Source: Haloferax namakaokahaiae (lineage in GTDB: Archaea; Halobacteriota; Halobacteria; Halobacteriales; Haloferacaceae). Taken from it: 64,000 bases of DNA. Location: NCBI RefSeq assembly GCF_042663225.1, contig NZ_JBHTAA010000005.1, positions 1,116,001-1,180,000 of the forward strand, read 5' to 3'. Of this stretch, positions 48,861 through 58,151 are shown piece by piece; position 1 is the first letter of the stretch; the number at the start of each line of letters is the position of its first letter. The translations under genes and the position numbers were made by a program. The notes beneath the pieces are model-generated. The model did not search any database. It saw only the letters and a list, made by a program, of their open reading frames with translations, and was not told the DNA's origin.

Positions 48861-49673
48861 ATGACACTCTCGCTCGACGCCACCCAACTCGACCGCTATT
48901 CGAGACACATCATCATGGACGAAGTCGGTCCCGAGGGACAGGGCCGACTTCTCGGTGCTCGGGCGGTCATCGTCGGTGCAGGCGGTTTGGGCGCGCCCGT
49001 CATCGAGTATCTCGCCGCCGTCGGCGTGGGCGAGTTGGTCGTCGTTGACGACGACGTGGTCGAACGGAGCAACCTCCAGCGGCAGGTCATCCACCACGAC
49101 GGCGACGTCGGCACCCCGAAAGCCGAGAGCGCCGCGGAGTTCGTCCGCGGACTCAACCCGGACGTGACCGTCGAGGCGGTGCAAGCGCGACTCGACCCCT
49201 CGAACGTCTACGACTACGTCGAAGGGGCGGACGTCGTCGTGGACGCCACCGACAACTTCCCGACGCGGTACCTGCTCAACGACGCCTGCAGATTCGCTGG
49301 AATCCCGCTCGTCCACGGCGCGATTTACAAGTTCGAGGGGCAGGCGACGACCCTGCATCCCGATGGGCCGTGTTACCGGTGTCTGTTCCCCGAAGCGCCC
49401 GAACCGGGCACGGTCCCGGACTGTGCGACGACGGGCGTCATCGGCGTCCTTCCCGGCACCGTGGGGTGTATCCAAGCGACCGAAGCGGTGAAGGTCGTCC
49501 TCGATATCGGCGAGACGCTGAAGGGTAGGTTACTGTTCTACGACGCGCTCGATTTGACGTTCGAGACGGTGCCGTACCGGCAGAACCCAGAGTGCCCGGT
49601 GTGCGGCGATGGTGGCGTCCAATCGATAGACGATATCGAGTACACCGAAAGCTGCGCAGTGAGTTTCGACTGA
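48861..49673 (+). CDS. ubaA: E1-like SAMP-activating enzyme UbaA (MoeB/ThiF family)
   Basis: 270 residues. 'RYSRHIIMDEVGPEGQGRL' is the family opening, with the ATP loop 'VIVGAGGLGAPVIEYLAAVG' next. Zinc knuckles are 'GPCYRCLFP' and 'NPECPVCGDG', and the catalytic Cys lies in 'VPDCATTGVIG'. In haloarchaea UbaA adenylates SAMP proteins for protein conjugation (sampylation) and for molybdopterin and tRNA thiolation. Unlike Uba4 or MoeZ it has no rhodanese domain, but one is encoded divergently. ATG 48861 is favoured over the earlier frame. Confidence 0.92.
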   Translation: MTLSLDATQLDRYSRHIIMDEVGPEGQGRLLGARAVIVGAGGLGAPVIEYLAAVGVGELVVVDDDVVERSNLQRQVIHHDGDVGTPKAESAAEFVRGLNPDVTVEAVQARLDPSNVYDYVEGADVVVDATDNFPTRYLLNDACRFAGIPLVHGAIYKFEGQATTLHPDGPCYRCLFPEAPEPGTVPDCATTGVIGVLPGTVGCIQATEAVKVVLDIGETLKGRLLFYDALDLTFETVPYRQNPECPVCGDGGVQSIDDIEYTESCAVSFD

Positions 49674-49704
49674 AGAAGTGAGTTCGGAGGGGCTGCGTAG
49701 GGGA

Positions 49705-51372
49705 CTAATCGCGGCCGAACTGGAAGCCACCGAGAGAGTCGTCGTCGAGCGGGTCGTCACCGCCAAGCGGGTCGTCACCGCCGAGCGGTTCGCCACCGTC
49801 GGTCGCCGCCTGCACGTTCTGGTCGTCGGTTTCTTCGTACGCGTTCGTGCCGCCGACGAGTTGGTCCACGCGCTGGGTGAGTTCGTCGAGCGCGACCGAC
49901 TGCGCGTCGGTCGCGTCGGTTATCTCGTCGGTCGCGTCTTCGGCAGAGCGCGCGTGTTCCTGTGCGATTTGAATCGTGCTCGTGACCTCTTCGATGTTCG
50001 TCGCCTGTGAGTCGGTGGCGTCGGCGACTTCGGTGATGCCGTTGGCGGCCGAATCCGCGGCGTTGGCGATTTCGTTGAGCGACGAGAGCACGTCCTCGAT
50101 TTCGCCGGAGGCGACCTGCACCTGTTCGTGCGATTGCTCGGAGGCGGTCACCGTCTCGTCGGCCTGTTCTTGAATCTCCTCGATACTCTTGGCGATTTCT
50201 TCGGTGTGTTCGTGCGTCTGGTTGGCGAGTTGCTTCACCTCGTCGGCGACGACCGAGAAGCCCTCACCAGCCTTGCCGGCGCGGGCCGCTTCGATGTTCG
50301 CGTTGAGCGCCAGCAGGTTGGTCCGGTCGGCGACTTCGGCGATGACCTCGACGACTTCCTCGATAGCGCCCATCCGCTGTTGGAGTTCCATGACGCTGTC
50401 GAGGAGTTCGTCTGAGATGTCGATGACGTGGTCCGTCGCCGTTCGAATGCTCTGACCAGCTTCCTGCCCGCTTTCGGCGGCGGCGCGTGCCTGGTCTGCC
50501 GCGGAGGCGACTTCGTCGGACGTGGCCGCGATTTCCTCCATGCTCGCCGAGAGGTTCTGCATCTCTTCGGCACCTTTCGAGAGGAGGTCGGTCTGTTCGG
50601 AGACCTTCGATTCGATGTCGCCAGCGGCCGTCGTCGCGTGATGGACCGCCGTCCCGAGTTCTGCCGCAGTTTCGTCCACTTCGGTTGCGACCCGTTCGAA
50701 CCGACCGGCCATCTCGTTGAGGTCCGAAATCACCGAGAGTTCGTCCTCGGAGAGCAAGCCGCGGTGGTCGGTGTAGGACGCGCGCGCCGCGAGGTTGCCG
50801 GTCGTGAGTTGGGTAATCGTCTCCGAGACGGCACCCAAGAGTTCCTGTGTCGCGTGCTGTTTGTTCACCACGTCGGTTCGGTCGTGGACCGTCTCGACGA
50901 CGGCGACGACTTCGTCACCGTCGAACAGCGGACGTGCCGTAAACCAGATGTGTCGTTCGACGCCGTTCCGGTCGGTCATCGTACTCGCGTCTTCGTAGAG
51001 CAGTTGCGACTCGTCGGCGAGTTCGATACCGTACTCCGCCGTCGCGTTGGTCGGCGCGTCGAGCACCTTGTCGGCGAGCGTCTTCGCCCGGCGGCCGTCC
51101 GGGTAGAACAGCTCGCTTACGTGGTTCGACCCGAGTGCCTCCTCGGCCGACGCACCGGTGAGTTCCGAAATCGGGTCGTTCCACCCGATGACTCGGTTGT
51201 CGGCGTCGATGATGAACACCGGCGTGCCCACGCTATCGAGGATGCTCCCGAGTGGAAGTTTCTCTGCTGCTGCCGTTACCGTCTTCGCCCCGTCAGTGTG
51301 AGTCCCGCCGTCAGTTCGTGCCCTCCCACGAACCCCTGGAACCAACGCGGCAAGCCGCGAACGTAGGTTCAT
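49705..51372 (-). CDS. Soluble transducer protein with PAS sensor domain
   Basis: 555 residues with no membrane helix. A PAS domain (about 45-160, 'DSVGTPVFIIDADNRVIGWNDPISEL') leads to a signalling hairpin with the tip 'DRTNLLALNANIEAARAG' near residue 365. The tail contains repeats of 'GGDDPL' before 'SLGGFQFGRD'. PAS transducers sense redox, light or small ligands through a bound cofactor; none can be read here. The start at 51372 ('MNLRSRLAAL') is preferred to the frame at 51399. It is downstream of, but apart from, the BasT-like gene by 184 bases. Confidence 0.87.
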   Translation of the reverse strand: MNLRSRLAALVPGVRGRARTDGGTHTDGAKTVTAAAEKLPLGSILDSVGTPVFIIDADNRVIGWNDPISELTGASAEEALGSNHVSELFYPDGRRAKTLADKVLDAPTNATAEYGIELADESQLLYEDASTMTDRNGVERHIWFTARPLFDGDEVVAVVETVHDRTDVVNKQHATQELLGAVSETITQLTTGNLAARASYTDHRGLLSEDELSVISDLNEMAGRFERVATEVDETAAELGTAVHHATTAAGDIESKVSEQTDLLSKGAEEMQNLSASMEEIAATSDEVASAADQARAAAESGQEAGQSIRTATDHVIDISDELLDSVMELQQRMGAIEEVVEVIAEVADRTNLLALNANIEAARAGKAGEGFSVVADEVKQLANQTHEHTEEIAKSIEEIQEQADETVTASEQSHEQVQVASGEIEDVLSSLNEIANAADSAANGITEVADATDSQATNIEEVTSTIQIAQEHARSAEDATDEITDATDAQSVALDELTQRVDQLVGGTNAYEETDDQNVQAATDGGEPLGGDDPLGGDDPLDDDSLGGFQFGRD

Positions 51373-51556
51373 GCGTCCGTGTGATGAGATGACACACAAT
51401 AATGATGTTGCTAATATTATCAGACGTGATATCTTTTTAATCGTCCGATTTTATCAGCGAAAGGCGGAAATACGCGATGTATCGTCGATACATCGATTGC
51501 TGTCGCTCGATTTTACCGGCAAAAACTGAATCAAAACTACAACCGGAGGTCAGTTG

Positions 51557-53998
51557 TTAGTCTTGCGTCGTTCTCCCACCATCGGTCGTCGGCGCGCTCG
51601 CATCGGTGCCCTCGGCGACGGTCCCGTCACCGAACTCGAACGCGGAGTCGTCAGCCTCCGCGTACTGCTCGGCATCGACGGTGAACGAGGCGACGAGCGA
51701 CATGAGGCGCTCGGACTGTTTGGCTAACTGGTCCGCCCCGCGAGAGACCTCGCTGAGCGAGGCAGTCTGCTCTTCGGAGGCGGCAGCGACGTTCTCCGCT
51801 CGGTCGGCCGCATCCTGACTGAGGTCGGTCACGCGGTCCATCATCGACGCGACTTCCTCGGTGGAAGCGGCCTGGTCGTCGGTCGTACGACTGATTTCGT
51901 CTACCCCATCGACCGTCTCGCGGGCGTTGGCGACGATAGTATCGAGCGACGTCTGTGCGTGTTCGACGGCTTCGACACCGTCTTCGACGGCCGCGCGCGT
52001 CTCGCGCATCTCGCTTACCGACTCGGACGACTTCGTCTGCACCGTCTCGATTGTCTCCTCGATTTCGCTGGCGGATTCTTTCGTCTCGCCAGCGAGTTCC
52101 TTCACCTCGTTGGCGACGACTGCGAACCCTTCGCCCGCCTCGCCAGCGCGTGCCGCTTCGATGTTGGCGTTGAGCGCGAGGATGTTCGTCTGGTCGGCGA
52201 TACTGGAGATGAGTTCGACGATTTCGCCGATCTCCTTCATGTCGGACTCCAGTGCTTCGATGCGTTCGGCGGTCTGCTCGGTCCGCGTCTCGACGGCTTC
52301 GATAGTCTCGATCGCGTTCTCGGCGGCGACGTGGCCGTCTTCGCTCGCTTCGAGCGTGTGTTTCGCGGTCCGTTCGAGTTCGGTCGCCGACGAGGCGACT
52401 TCCTCGATACTCGCCGAGAGGTTGCTCGTCTCGCCGGTCGTCTGTTCGAGACTGCGCTGTTGTTCGTGTGCGCCCTCGGCCATGATTTGCGTGGACTCGC
52501 TCACCTGCTGGCTGGCGGATTCTATCTCCTGGGCGCTGGCGGTCACTTCTTCGCTCGCGGCGGCGACCGTTTCGGCGAACGCGGCGACTTCCGCGATGGT
52601 CGTCTCCAACTGGTCGGCCATCTCGTTGAACGACCGGGCGACCTCGTTCATCGCGTCGTTCGAGGCGTCTTCGGCCATCCGACTCGTCAGGTCGCCGGCG
52701 GCGGCCTCTGCCATCACGTCGCTGAATTCCTGCGCTTTCGCTTCGAGTTCGGTGATGAGCGTCTCTAAGTCGTGGTGGGTGTTCGACATCGCCCGCCCGA
52801 ACGACCCCGGCAGGTCCTCGTCGAGGACGGCGTTGTCGAAGTCCTTGTCCGCGAGGGCCTCGGCCTGTCCGGCGACCGTCGTGAGGTAGGACTGCATCTC
52901 GCCGAACGAGTCGTAGAGTTGGCCCATCTCGTCGATTCGCGCCGTCTCGGGGACGTCGCCATCGACCTCTCCGTCGGCGATGTCGCGGGCGTTGTCGGCG
53001 ACGACGGCGAGGGACTTCGCCGTCCCGCGGCCGATGGTGAGGCCGACGAGGAAGAGCGCGCCCACGGCAAACGCGAGCAGGAGTCCGATGTTCTGGGTCA
53101 CCTTCGACTGGAGTGCGAAGGCTCTGTCCGCGGGGACGTGGTAGGTCAGCACCCAGTCGGTGCCGACGATGGGCGCGTAGGCCATCGCGTACTGGCCGTC
53201 GGCCATGCCCGTTCGTTCGGAGACGACCTGATAGCCCGTGTCGCCCGACAGCGCCGAATCGATGGCCGCCACCGACGACCCGTCTTTCGCGCCGTACTGG
53301 TCGAGGAGGCTGGTCTTCCGGTTGTCGAGCAGAATCGTGCCGTCGTCGTTCACGACTTTCACGTCGCCCGTCGGGAACGGCGATTCGAAGTGGTGCGAGC
53401 GCGCTTCGAGCGACACCGTCAGCACGACGAAGCCGTTCATGTTCGTGACGGGTGCCATGAACGCGACGACTTCCTCGCCGTTCGCTCGGTAGGGGTCCGA
53501 GATGCCCGTCGCCGAACCCGAGGCGACCGTCTCGGCGTCGTCTCCCCACGGCGCGGTCACCGAATCGAGCGAGGTTCCGCCGTAGCCGTCTATCGTGCTG
53601 GCTTCGACTCGGCCCGCGCCGACGTTGACGTAGTGGAGCGAGCGCACGTCGCTCGGCAGGTCGATGAGTTTCTGTTCGAGCCACTGCTCGTGTTCGGCCG
53701 GCGTCGTCGTCGCCGGGCGGTCGGCGAGCGTCTCGGCGAGGAACGTCGCCGTCGATTGCTTGGCTTCGGCCCACTCGGCGACCGACTGCGACTGCGATTC
53801 GGCGATGCCGCGGATTTCGGCTTCGGTCTGCGACTCCACGAGCGACTTGGTGTCGAAGTGGATGAACGCGCCCGCGGCGCTCATGACGAGGATGATGGCG
53901 AGCAACGCGAGACCGAACTTCGCCGCGTAACTGCGGCGGACGACGTTCGGAAGCGCCCGTTCGAGGAGTTCGACCGCGGCGGAGACAGGGTTTCTCAT
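51557..53998 (-). CDS. BasT-like transducer with external dCache-type domain
   Basis: 813 residues. Membrane helices near 28-48 and about 305-325 flank an extracellular domain of about 250 residues ('LPSDVRSLHYVNVGAGRVEA', 'GDVKVVNDDGTILLDN'). HAMP-like repeats follow, then the hairpin with tip 'DQTNILALNANIEAARAG' near residue 610. The ATG overlaps the stop of the binding-protein gene (ATGA, minus strand), the arrangement of BasB-BasT in Halobacterium, where the lipoprotein delivers branched-chain and sulphur amino acids to the transducer. The name rests on that pairing; the actual ligand may differ. Confidence 0.85.
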   Translation of the reverse strand: MRNPVSAAVELLERALPNVVRRSYAAKFGLALLAIILVMSAAGAFIHFDTKSLVESQTEAEIRGIAESQSQSVAEWAEAKQSTATFLAETLADRPATTTPAEHEQWLEQKLIDLPSDVRSLHYVNVGAGRVEASTIDGYGGTSLDSVTAPWGDDAETVASGSATGISDPYRANGEEVVAFMAPVTNMNGFVVLTVSLEARSHHFESPFPTGDVKVVNDDGTILLDNRKTSLLDQYGAKDGSSVAAIDSALSGDTGYQVVSERTGMADGQYAMAYAPIVGTDWVLTYHVPADRAFALQSKVTQNIGLLLAFAVGALFLVGLTIGRGTAKSLAVVADNARDIADGEVDGDVPETARIDEMGQLYDSFGEMQSYLTTVAGQAEALADKDFDNAVLDEDLPGSFGRAMSNTHHDLETLITELEAKAQEFSDVMAEAAAGDLTSRMAEDASNDAMNEVARSFNEMADQLETTIAEVAAFAETVAAASEEVTASAQEIESASQQVSESTQIMAEGAHEQQRSLEQTTGETSNLSASIEEVASSATELERTAKHTLEASEDGHVAAENAIETIEAVETRTEQTAERIEALESDMKEIGEIVELISSIADQTNILALNANIEAARAGEAGEGFAVVANEVKELAGETKESASEIEETIETVQTKSSESVSEMRETRAAVEDGVEAVEHAQTSLDTIVANARETVDGVDEISRTTDDQAASTEEVASMMDRVTDLSQDAADRAENVAAASEEQTASLSEVSRGADQLAKQSERLMSLVASFTVDAEQYAEADDSAFEFGDGTVAEGTDASAPTTDGGRTTQD

Positions 53999-55239
53999 TG
54001 TGAGCCTCCGGACGCGAAGAACTGCGTCTGTAGGAGTTCGAGTTGCTCGACGGCGCCGGTCGTGATGCGCTCGATGACGTAGGGACTCAGCGGTTCGAGT
54101 TGCTCGGTCAGGTCTACGCCACCGGAGGCACCCTCGTAGTTGAGGTTGCGCCCGGCCTCGATAAGGGGTTTGACGGCGTCGAACTCGCCGACAGAGACGG
54201 TGTGGCCGGTGCCGCCGGAGACCGACCGAATCGTCTCGGCGATTGCGGTGCCGGTGGCCGTCCCCGATTTTTCGACTGCCGCGCCCATGAGAAACATCGC
54301 GTCGTAGGCGTTGACGGCGTAGACCGCCAGCGGCGCGATATCGGAGAGTTGCCGCTGGAGGTTGAAGTAGCCGTCAGTCCGGGTCGAAGAGAGCGATGCG
54401 CTGTAAAATCCTTCGTAGTACGAGGGGTTCTCGGTGCCGAACATCCCGGCGGCGAACACCCACGGCACGACGTGTTGCGACGACCCGTAGGCGTCGAGGA
54501 TGCCCGTCTCCTGACCGGGGACGCTGACGAATCCGACCGCGTCGGGTTCCGGTCCGAGCACGTCGTCGAGCGGGCCAGCAAAGGAGTCGGCGGTCGGGTC
54601 GTACGCGACGTCGGCGACGACTTCGGCATCGAGGTTCGCAGTGAGTTCGGCCGCGAGGTCGGCACCGAACGAGTTGTCGATATAGAGGAGCGACACCGTC
54701 TCCGCGTTGACGTACTGCGGCGAATCGAGAATCTTCGTCATCGCAATCGCCTGCAGGATGTCGCTCGGGACGGTGCGCCCGAAGTACTTCCGTCCGTCCG
54801 CGACGCCGGCGGTCGAGAGTTGCGGCGTCGTACTCGACGGACTGACCTCCATGATGCCGTCTTCGGCGGCTTTCGGCGCGAGCGCGAGCGACACGTCGCT
54901 GACGAGACCACCGACGAATCCGATGGCACCCTCGTCAACGAGTGTCTCGTAGCCCTCGAGTGCGACGTCGGCGCTGGCCCCACTATCGACTTCGATAAGT
55001 TCGACCGGTCGGCCGAGCAGGCCGCCCGCACGGTTGATGTCCTCGACTGCTTGCTGTGTCGCGCGCAGGCCGTGCGTCCCAATCTGTCCGAGCGGGCCAC
55101 TGAGCGGCAACACAGCCCCGAACGAGATGGGCTCGGTCGTTTGGGATTGGAGGTCACCGACGCACCCCGAGAGCGACCCGAGCGCGAGGGTACCCCCGGT
55201 TGCACGGAGGAACCTCCGTCTATCGTACGAGAGAGTCAC
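53995..55239 (-). CDS. BasB-like amino-acid binding lipoprotein
   Basis: 414 residues of the Leu/Ile/Val-binding family (Peripla_BP_6). The N-terminal 'DRRRFLRATGGTLALGSLSGC' has a Tat motif and lipobox. 'ISFGAVLPLSGPLGQIGTHGLRATQQAVEDIN' and 'GFVGGLVSDVSLALAPKAAEDGI' are characteristic. No ABC permease or ATPase is nearby; instead the stop overlaps the start of a transducer gene, so it most likely serves chemotaxis and not uptake. The start is GTG at 55239. An AT-rich promoter region lies at about 55258-55345. Confidence 0.87.
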   Translation of the reverse strand: MTLSYDRRRFLRATGGTLALGSLSGCVGDLQSQTTEPISFGAVLPLSGPLGQIGTHGLRATQQAVEDINRAGGLLGRPVELIEVDSGASADVALEGYETLVDEGAIGFVGGLVSDVSLALAPKAAEDGIMEVSPSSTTPQLSTAGVADGRKYFGRTVPSDILQAIAMTKILDSPQYVNAETVSLLYIDNSFGADLAAELTANLDAEVVADVAYDPTADSFAGPLDDVLGPEPDAVGFVSVPGQETGILDAYGSSQHVVPWVFAAGMFGTENPSYYEGFYSASLSSTRTDGYFNLQRQLSDIAPLAVYAVNAYDAMFLMGAAVEKSGTATGTAIAETIRSVSGGTGHTVSVGEFDAVKPLIEAGRNLNYEGASGGVDLTEQLEPLSPYVIERITTGAVEQLELLQTQFFASGGSQ

Positions 55240-55439
55240 ATCAGCCCGCTATTTTTGCCGCCATATAATTTTGCGCCGCCGATTATCAATATCTATATTC
55301 TAGAGAAGAATACATATTGCTAACAATTCTATATATAATTGATACCACAGACCATGGGTGAAACAGTCACCCACCGTTCACTCGTAACCGTGGTGTCGGC
55401 CGTCCCCCTGTCGGCGCGTCGGCTACAATCATCGTAGCG

Positions 55440-55445
55440 TTTTAT
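55440..55445 (+). promoter_or_regulatory. TATA box of the mutS-mutL operon
   Basis: TTTTAT lies about 27 bases before the mutS ATG at 55470, the spacing for a leaderless archaeal transcript. No other promoter-like sequence lies closer, and the intergenic space is otherwise without features. Confidence 0.5.
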
Positions 55446-55469
55446 CCGCGCCCCGTCCCACGTTCGTAC

Positions 55470-58151
55470 ATGACTACGCAGGGAATCGTCGGGCAGTTCC
55501 TCTCGCTCAAAGAGGAGACCGACGCCGACCTCCTCGCCATGCAGTGCGGCGACTTTTACGAGTTTTTCGCCGACGACGCCGAGTTCGTCGGCCGAGAACT
55601 CGACCTGAAGGTGTCGCAGAAAGGGGCACACGGGTCGTCGTATCCGATGGCGGGAGTGCCGCTCACGGAGTTGACGCCGTACCTGAAGACGCTCGTCGAA
55701 CGCGGCTATCGCGTCGCCGTCGCCGACCAGTACGAGACCGAATCCGGTGACTTGCGCCGCCGAATCACGCGCGTCGTCACCCCCGGGACGCTCCTCGAAA
55801 CCAGTCGGTCCGACGCGCAGTACCTCGCCGCACTCGTCGGCGACGACTCCGGTATCGGTCTCGCCTTCGCCGACATCACCACCGGGCAGTTCCTCGTCAC
55901 CGAGACGGACTCCGTCGATGCCGCGGCCGCCGAACTCTATCGCTTCGCCCCCGTCGAAGTCCTCCCCGGCCCTGACCTCCGCGCCAACGACGACGTGCTC
56001 GCCCGACTCCGCGAGGCCACCGACGCGTCGTTCTCACTCTTCTCTACCGAAGCGTTCGCCCCCGGCCGAGCACGCCACACCGTCACGGACCAGTTCGGCG
56101 ATTCGACCGTCAAGAGCGTCGGCCTCGACTCCGACCTCGCCGTTCGCGCCGCCGGCGGGATTCTCTCCTACGTCGAAGAGACGGGCGCGGGCGTCCTTCG
56201 GTCGATGACGCGCCTTCGCGTCTACCAACCGAGCGACCACCTCGAACTCGACGCGACGACGCAGCGAAACCTCGAACTCACCGAGACGATGCACGGCGAC
56301 ACGGCGGGGTCGCTGTTCGACACCATCGACCACACCGTCACCGCCGCGGGCGGGCGACTCCTCCGAGAATGGCTCACTCGCCCACGACGCGACCAGGCCG
56401 AACTCACCCGCCGTCTCGACACCATCGAAGCGCTCTCTTCGGCCGCCCTCGACCGAGAACGAATCCGCGACACGCTCGACGGCGCGTACGACCTCGAACG
56501 GCTCGCCTCCCGCGCCGCGTCCGGGAGCGCGGACGCCAACGCCCTCCTCTCGGTCCGCGACACGCTCGGCCTGCTTCCCGCGCTCGCCGAGGCAATCGAA
56601 GGGTCGTCGCTGGCCGACACGCCGCTGACCGACGTGATTGCCCGACCCGACCGCGAGACGGCCGCCGAAATCAGAACGGCACTCGCGGACGCCCTCGCCG
56701 AGGACCCGCCGAAGACGGTCACGCAAGGCGGATTGCTGAAGAAGGGCTACGACGACGAACTCGACGAACTCATCGAGCGTCACGAAGCGGCCAATGAGTG
56801 GATAGAGACGCTTGACGACCGCGAGAAGCGACAGCACGGGCTCTCGCACGTCACGGTGGACCGCAACAAGACCGACGGCTACTACATCCAAGTCGGGAAA
56901 TCGGTCGCCGACCGGGTGCCCGACCACTACCGCCAGATTAAGACGCTCAAGAACTCCAAGCGCTTCGTCACCGACGAGTTGGAGGAGAAAGAACGAGAGA
57001 TTCTGCGACTCGAAGAAGCGCGCGGCGACCTGGAGTACGAACTCTTCGGCGAACTCCGCGAACAGGTGGCCGAGCACGCGCCCGTCCTGCAAGACGTCGG
57101 TCGAACCATCGCCGAGGTTGACGCACTCGCGTCGCTGGCGACCCACGCCGCCGGAAACGGGTGGGTTCGACCGGAACTCGCCGAGGCAGGACCATTAGAA
57201 ATCGAAGCGGGTCGCCATCCGGTCGTCGAGACGACGACCGATTTCGTCCCGAACGACCTCCATATGGACCGCGAGCGCGGCTTTCTCATCGTCACCGGGC
57301 CGAACATGTCCGGGAAATCGACCTACATGCGGCAGGTGGCGCTCATCACGCTCCTCGCGCAGGTGGGGAGTTTCGTCCCCGCGCGCTCGGCGACCATCGG
57401 CGTCGTAGACGGTATCTACACGCGCGTGGGCGCGTTGGACGAACTCGCGCAGGGTCGCTCGACGTTCATGGTCGAGATGCAGGAGTTGAGCAACATCCTC
57501 CACTCCGCGACCGAAGACTCGCTGGTCATCCTCGACGAAGTCGGCCGCGGGACGGCCACCTACGACGGTATCTCCATCGCGTGGGCCGCAACCGAATATC
57601 TGCACAACGAAGTCCGCGCGAAGACGCTCTTCGCAACGCACTACCACGAACTGACGAGTCTCGCCGACCACTTACCACGAGTCGCCAACGTCCACGTCTC
57701 GGCGGACGAACGCGATGGCGACGTGACGTTCCTCCGAACCGTGGTCGATGGCCCGACCGACCGGAGTTACGGAATTCACGTCGCCGACTTGGCCGGCGTC
57801 CCGCGTCCGGTCGTCGAGCGCGCGACAGACGTGCTGGACCGCCTGCGCGACGAGAAGGCAATCGAAGCGAAAGGCTCCGGGTCGTCCGAACCAGTGCAAG
57901 CCGTCTTCGACATCGGGAGCGGGAAGATGAACGTCGCATCCGGGTCGCAGTCTGGAACTCGGTCCAAACCGCGTGAGTCCGCACAGAATGGAACCGCCGC
58001 GGTCCAACGGGCCGAGGCGACGCCCGAAATCGACCCACAGAAACAAGCAGTGCTGGACGAATTGGCGAAGACAGACGTGAACGCCACGTCGCCGCTGGAC
58101 CTCATGGCGAAGGTGCAGGCGTGGCAGTCGAAACTGGAGGACGACGAATGA
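55470..58151 (+). CDS. mutS: DNA mismatch repair protein MutS
   Basis: 893 residues. The mismatch-recognition Phe-x-Glu is in 'CGDFYEFFADDAEF' near residue 30. The ATPase has Walker A 'GPNMSGKSTYMRQVALI' (about 610), 'FMVEMQELSNIL', Walker B 'VILDEVGRGTATYDG' and 'FATHYHELT'. A poorly conserved C-terminal linker ('VQAVFDIGSGKMNVASG') is followed by the conserved end ('VLDELAKTDVNATSPLDLMAKVQAWQ'). It binds mispairs and recruits MutL. Its stop overlaps the mutL ATG (ATGA, 58148-58151), so the two are coupled. Confidence 0.96.
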   Translation: MTTQGIVGQFLSLKEETDADLLAMQCGDFYEFFADDAEFVGRELDLKVSQKGAHGSSYPMAGVPLTELTPYLKTLVERGYRVAVADQYETESGDLRRRITRVVTPGTLLETSRSDAQYLAALVGDDSGIGLAFADITTGQFLVTETDSVDAAAAELYRFAPVEVLPGPDLRANDDVLARLREATDASFSLFSTEAFAPGRARHTVTDQFGDSTVKSVGLDSDLAVRAAGGILSYVEETGAGVLRSMTRLRVYQPSDHLELDATTQRNLELTETMHGDTAGSLFDTIDHTVTAAGGRLLREWLTRPRRDQAELTRRLDTIEALSSAALDRERIRDTLDGAYDLERLASRAASGSADANALLSVRDTLGLLPALAEAIEGSSLADTPLTDVIARPDRETAAEIRTALADALAEDPPKTVTQGGLLKKGYDDELDELIERHEAANEWIETLDDREKRQHGLSHVTVDRNKTDGYYIQVGKSVADRVPDHYRQIKTLKNSKRFVTDELEEKEREILRLEEARGDLEYELFGELREQVAEHAPVLQDVGRTIAEVDALASLATHAAGNGWVRPELAEAGPLEIEAGRHPVVETTTDFVPNDLHMDRERGFLIVTGPNMSGKSTYMRQVALITLLAQVGSFVPARSATIGVVDGIYTRVGALDELAQGRSTFMVEMQELSNILHSATEDSLVILDEVGRGTATYDGISIAWAATEYLHNEVRAKTLFATHYHELTSLADHLPRVANVHVSADERDGDVTFLRTVVDGPTDRSYGIHVADLAGVPRPVVERATDVLDRLRDEKAIEAKGSGSSEPVQAVFDIGSGKMNVASGSQSGTRSKPRESAQNGTAAVQRAEATPEIDPQKQAVLDELAKTDVNATSPLDLMAKVQAWQSKLEDDE

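Noticed and set aside
48324..49475. A long minus-strand frame across the rhodanese and ubaA genes
   Set aside because: It shadows both genes in other frames; the rhodanese and UbaA motifs fix the real frames.
55354..55437. A 27-codon frame upstream of mutS
   Set aside because: No supporting promoter at the right distance and no recognisable peptide features.
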